This document shows, piece by piece, positions 59,616-61,968 of a stretch of DNA of 61,968 nt. The DNA comes from an uncultured Bacteroidia bacterium (GTDB taxonomy: Bacteria; Bacteroidota; Bacteroidia; Bacteroidales; Prolixibacteraceae): the NCBI GenBank assembly GCA_903923905.1, contig CAIXZH010000008.1, forward strand, positions 1 through 61,968, in the 5' to 3' direction. The notes beneath the pieces were generated by a model that ran no database searches, was not told the origin of the DNA, and worked only from the letters and a program-made list of their open reading frames with translations. How positions within the stretch are numbered: position 1 is the stretch's first letter; each line of letters starts with the position of its first letter. Made by a program: the position numbers and the translations under genes.

Positions 59616-59651
59616 CAGAATTGATTCCTTAAAAATACCAGATCTATAAAA

Positions 59652-59742
59652 ATGAAATCGCCATGATAAGAATATCACCAACCGAAATGAATATTTTCTC
59701 ATGGTGATTCCATCTGGCCTTTCAAAAACAAATTATATACAG
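59652..59742 (+). promoter_or_regulatory. Duplicated leader element, copy 2 (before last GH38 gene)
   Basis: The 91-nt stretch matches 55781-55890. The arms AATCGCCATGA (59655-59665) and TCATGGTGATT (59699-59709) still pair, with a G-T wobble at a different place from that in copy 1. It runs through CAAAAACAAATTATATACAG to the ATG at 59743, so the ribosome-binding region is part of the duplicate. Confidence 0.6.
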
Positions 59743-61968
59743 ATGAAACGAATTAAGCTCCTCTTTTTTTTATGCTGCAGCCTGGGTGCATCTGGTCAGC
59801 AAAGTCAGGTTGAAAATATAAAATCACCGTTCCCTGCTTCAATGGACTGCAAGCCCCAGTTATATTATCGCTATCGGAACGACGGCAAACCCGGCCGTGA
59901 AATCACCCTTGAATTTAAAGGGGGGAAGCTTGCCGGAAAATCACGGATTGAAGTAACTGCAGACCGGGTTTCTGAAAACACCGAATTGGCCATGTCTTCC
60001 GACGGGCAGTCAGCCTGTCAAATTTTGCTTCCTGCCGGTGCCGGGGTGAAAAAGGAATCTAAGGTCACTCTTGTCATCCGTCAGGGGAAAAACTCATTGA
60101 AGAAAGACTTTACCGTACCTCCAATGCGTGAATGGACGGTTTACATCTATCCCCATTCCCATGTTGATATTGGCTATACCAACACTCAGGCGAATGTTGA
60201 GATTCTGCACAAACGGAATATCGATGAAGGGATCAAATTGGGAGAGGCTACCAAAAACTATCCGGGAGGGGCCCGTTACAGATGGAACCCCGAAATTACC
60301 TGGCCTTTGGAGCGGTATTGGCAAAGTGCAACTCCCAGGCAAAAGGAGGTGGTCGTAAAAGCGATCAAGGATGGTTCACTTTGTATTGACGCAAGCTACC
60401 TGAATTTAAATACCAGCAGCTGTTCGGGAGAAGAGTTGTTTCAGATACTCCGTTTCAGCAGGGAGATGCAGAAACTAACAGGTATACCTTCGAGCACCTA
60501 CCAACAGATGGATATTCCGGGCATGTCATGGGGCCTTGTCCCGGTGATGGCCCAGCAGGGAGTCCGGTATATCATGGCCTGGCCAAACGGTTGCCGTGCG
60601 GGTAATGAGCATATGGTGGACGAAAAGCCTTTCTGGTGGGTAGGTCCTGACGGGAAATCAAAGGTGCTCTATTTTCAGCCCGGTGGATATGCCAATAGTG
60701 GCAGTATGGATAAAGGGGGGACTACCGGCCGGCCCTGGTTTGGCCAGCGGGATGCAGATAAGATCCCTGCGGTCATCAAAACAGGTAACGCAAATGTCGA
60801 TTTTTTAAAAGCCCTTGTAAAGCGTGAACGCCCTGATTATCCCTATGATTTTTATGTTGTATCGTGGTGTCTGTGGGACAATTGCCCGTTGGATGCCGAT
60901 ATTCCGGATGCCGTCAGAAAATGGAATGAACAGTATGCCTTTCCCCATCTCGTGATTGCCGGAGGAACGGAGATTATGCAGATGATTGAGAAGAATTACG
61001 GGGACAAGCTTCCTACCGTTAAAGGTGACCTCACCGAATACTGGACCGACGGCTTAGGAACCGCAGCCGGACTTACGGCAATTAACCGTAATGCCAAAGA
61101 GCGCCTCGTCCAGGCTGAGACCCTCTGGACTATGCTGCGTCCGGGCAAAGGAGCACCCCGGACTGAATTTGATGAAGCATGGCGCTATATCGCCCTAGGA
61201 TCAGAGCATACCTGGTGTGCCGAAAATCCTACCGAACCATTCTTCCAGGATGCCATCTGGAAAGTTAAGCAAAGCTATTTTCATACCGCGGATGACCGAA
61301 CTCAAACCCTGTTTGAAGAGGCCATGGCACCGGCAACTGACCGGTCAGCCGGGGCATTGGGCCCCGCTGAAGGTCCTTCCGAAGGGGGTATTGCCGTAAT
61401 TAACACCCAGTCATGGGCACATGGCGGACTGATTACCCTTTCCGGGGCGGAGAGCCAGAGAGGGGATCGGGTTACTGACTGGCAAGGGAAAGATGTGATG
61501 TCACAGCGACTCTCAACAGGGGAATTGGTGTTTCTGGCATCTGATGTCCCTGCTTTGGGTTCTGCCCATTACCAGGTGATGTCCGGGAAATGTCCGTTAA
61601 CCGAAGGGGGCAGGTTAGTTGGTACGAAATTGACTATCCAGCAGCTTGAAGTGAAGATTGATCCGGTTTCGGGGAATATCATCCAGCTTCAGAACAAAGA
61701 AACCGGAAAGAATTTTGCAGATGTGAAAAAAGATAGCGGAATCAACGCTTTTCGCTGGATGCCTGGTGACAGTGACAATGCACGTGCCGATTCGGCAGTT
61801 GAAATAGCTGCAGTCGAACGTGGTCCACTGGTGGTAGAATTAAAAGTGACCTCAAAAGCCACCGGATGCCGTTCTGTCTCGCGTTCCGTACGCCTGATCC
61901 ATGGGTTGCCATGGGTTGAGATTACAGATGTCGTCGATAAGCTTCCCCTTCCGGCCAAAGATGGGATC
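59743..61968 (+). CDS. GH38-clan alpha-mannosidase (HxDIGYT type), cut by window end
   Basis: From the ATG at 59743 the frame is open to the last base (742 codons). MKRIKLLFFLCCSLGASGQQ is a signal peptide. After a beta domain the catalytic part begins at WTVYIYPHSHVDIGYTNTQA with zinc ligands His140 and Asp142. TYQQMDIPGMSWGLVPVM holds the nucleophile Asp257, FWWVGPDGKSKVLYFQPGGY follows, and LGSEHTWCAENPTEPFFQ may supply further ligands. The beta domain (GKLTIQ-like region, QLEVKIDPVSGNIIQLQNKE) is present, but the C-terminus lies outside the window. It resembles the GH38-clan protein at 44619-47507 most. Its leader is the duplicated element shared with the PfkB gene. Confidence 0.88.
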   Translation, partial: MKRIKLLFFLCCSLGASGQQSQVENIKSPFPASMDCKPQLYYRYRNDGKPGREITLEFKGGKLAGKSRIEVTADRVSENTELAMSSDGQSACQILLPAGAGVKKESKVTLVIRQGKNSLKKDFTVPPMREWTVYIYPHSHVDIGYTNTQANVEILHKRNIDEGIKLGEATKNYPGGARYRWNPEITWPLERYWQSATPRQKEVVVKAIKDGSLCIDASYLNLNTSSCSGEELFQILRFSREMQKLTGIPSSTYQQMDIPGMSWGLVPVMAQQGVRYIMAWPNGCRAGNEHMVDEKPFWWVGPDGKSKVLYFQPGGYANSGSMDKGGTTGRPWFGQRDADKIPAVIKTGNANVDFLKALVKRERPDYPYDFYVVSWCLWDNCPLDADIPDAVRKWNEQYAFPHLVIAGGTEIMQMIEKNYGDKLPTVKGDLTEYWTDGLGTAAGLTAINRNAKERLVQAETLWTMLRPGKGAPRTEFDEAWRYIALGSEHTWCAENPTEPFFQDAIWKVKQSYFHTADDRTQTLFEEAMAPATDRSAGALGPAEGPSEGGIAVINTQSWAHGGLITLSGAESQRGDRVTDWQGKDVMSQRLSTGELVFLASDVPALGSAHYQVMSGKCPLTEGGRLVGTKLTIQQLEVKIDPVSGNIIQLQNKETGKNFADVKKDSGINAFRWMPGDSDNARADSAVEIAAVERGPLVVELKVTSKATGCRSVSRSVRLIHGLPWVEITDVVDKLPLPAKDGI

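Overview
The window looks like chromosomal DNA of a Bacteroidota bacterium (Bacteroidales or Marinilabiliales type; I cannot fix the genus). The reasons are a SusC/SusD pair, many secreted enzymes with lipoprotein or -AQ type signal peptides, TAnnTTTG-like promoter boxes, and A/T-rich gaps holding short repeats. Almost all of it is one large glycan-use locus. I saw no rRNA, tRNA, CRISPR array, integrase or complete insertion sequence.

Region 1 (63-20109): a membrane acyltransferase-like protein, an AGE-type epimerase, SusC, SusD, a DUF5018 lipoprotein, a GHL10 lipoprotein, a DUF4434 Tat protein, an MFS sugar porter, a SIS isomerase, an inserted MNT/HEPN toxin-antitoxin pair, a ROK kinase, a GH2 enzyme and a second DUF4434 protein. 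Region 2 (20110-21214) is a patch of unrelated DNA: two gene remnants and an XPF/ERCC4-type nuclease. Region 3 (21302-37808): GH20 on the minus strand, then GH29, ROK, GH92, GH2, an (alpha/alpha)6-type lipoprotein, a GH38-clan enzyme and a large transglutaminase-fold lipoprotein. Region 4 (37948-41379, minus strand): an MMPL/RND exporter, probably unrelated, and an AraC regulator. Region 5 (41540-61968): a three-domain esterase, a broken ORF6N gene, GH38, GH92, a UroD-like methyltransferase, GH38, DUF4432, a D-lyxose/D-mannose isomerase, a PfkB kinase, a mannitol-1-phosphate dehydrogenase, GH29 and a GH38 gene cut by the window end.

Read together, the enzymes fit stepwise removal of fucose (GH29), beta-GlcNAc (GH20), alpha-mannose (GH92 and GH38) and beta-mannose or beta-glucosamine (GH2), the linkages of fucosylated N-glycans or similar mannose-rich glycans. 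GlcNAc would pass through a ROK kinase and the SIS isomerase. Mannose would pass through the isomerase to fructose, then the PfkB kinase, with a branch to mannitol 1-phosphate. No GH18, GH85, GH76, GH99 or PNGase F-like gene is visible, so the step that frees the glycan is open. The transglutaminase-fold lipoprotein and the GHL10 lipoprotein are the two best candidates. The most interesting unexplained signals are that transglutaminase protein, a roughly 90-110 nt leader duplicated in front of the PfkB and last GH38 genes, a UroD-like methyltransferase inside a mannosidase operon, and the toxin-antitoxin pair overlapping a sugar kinase gene.
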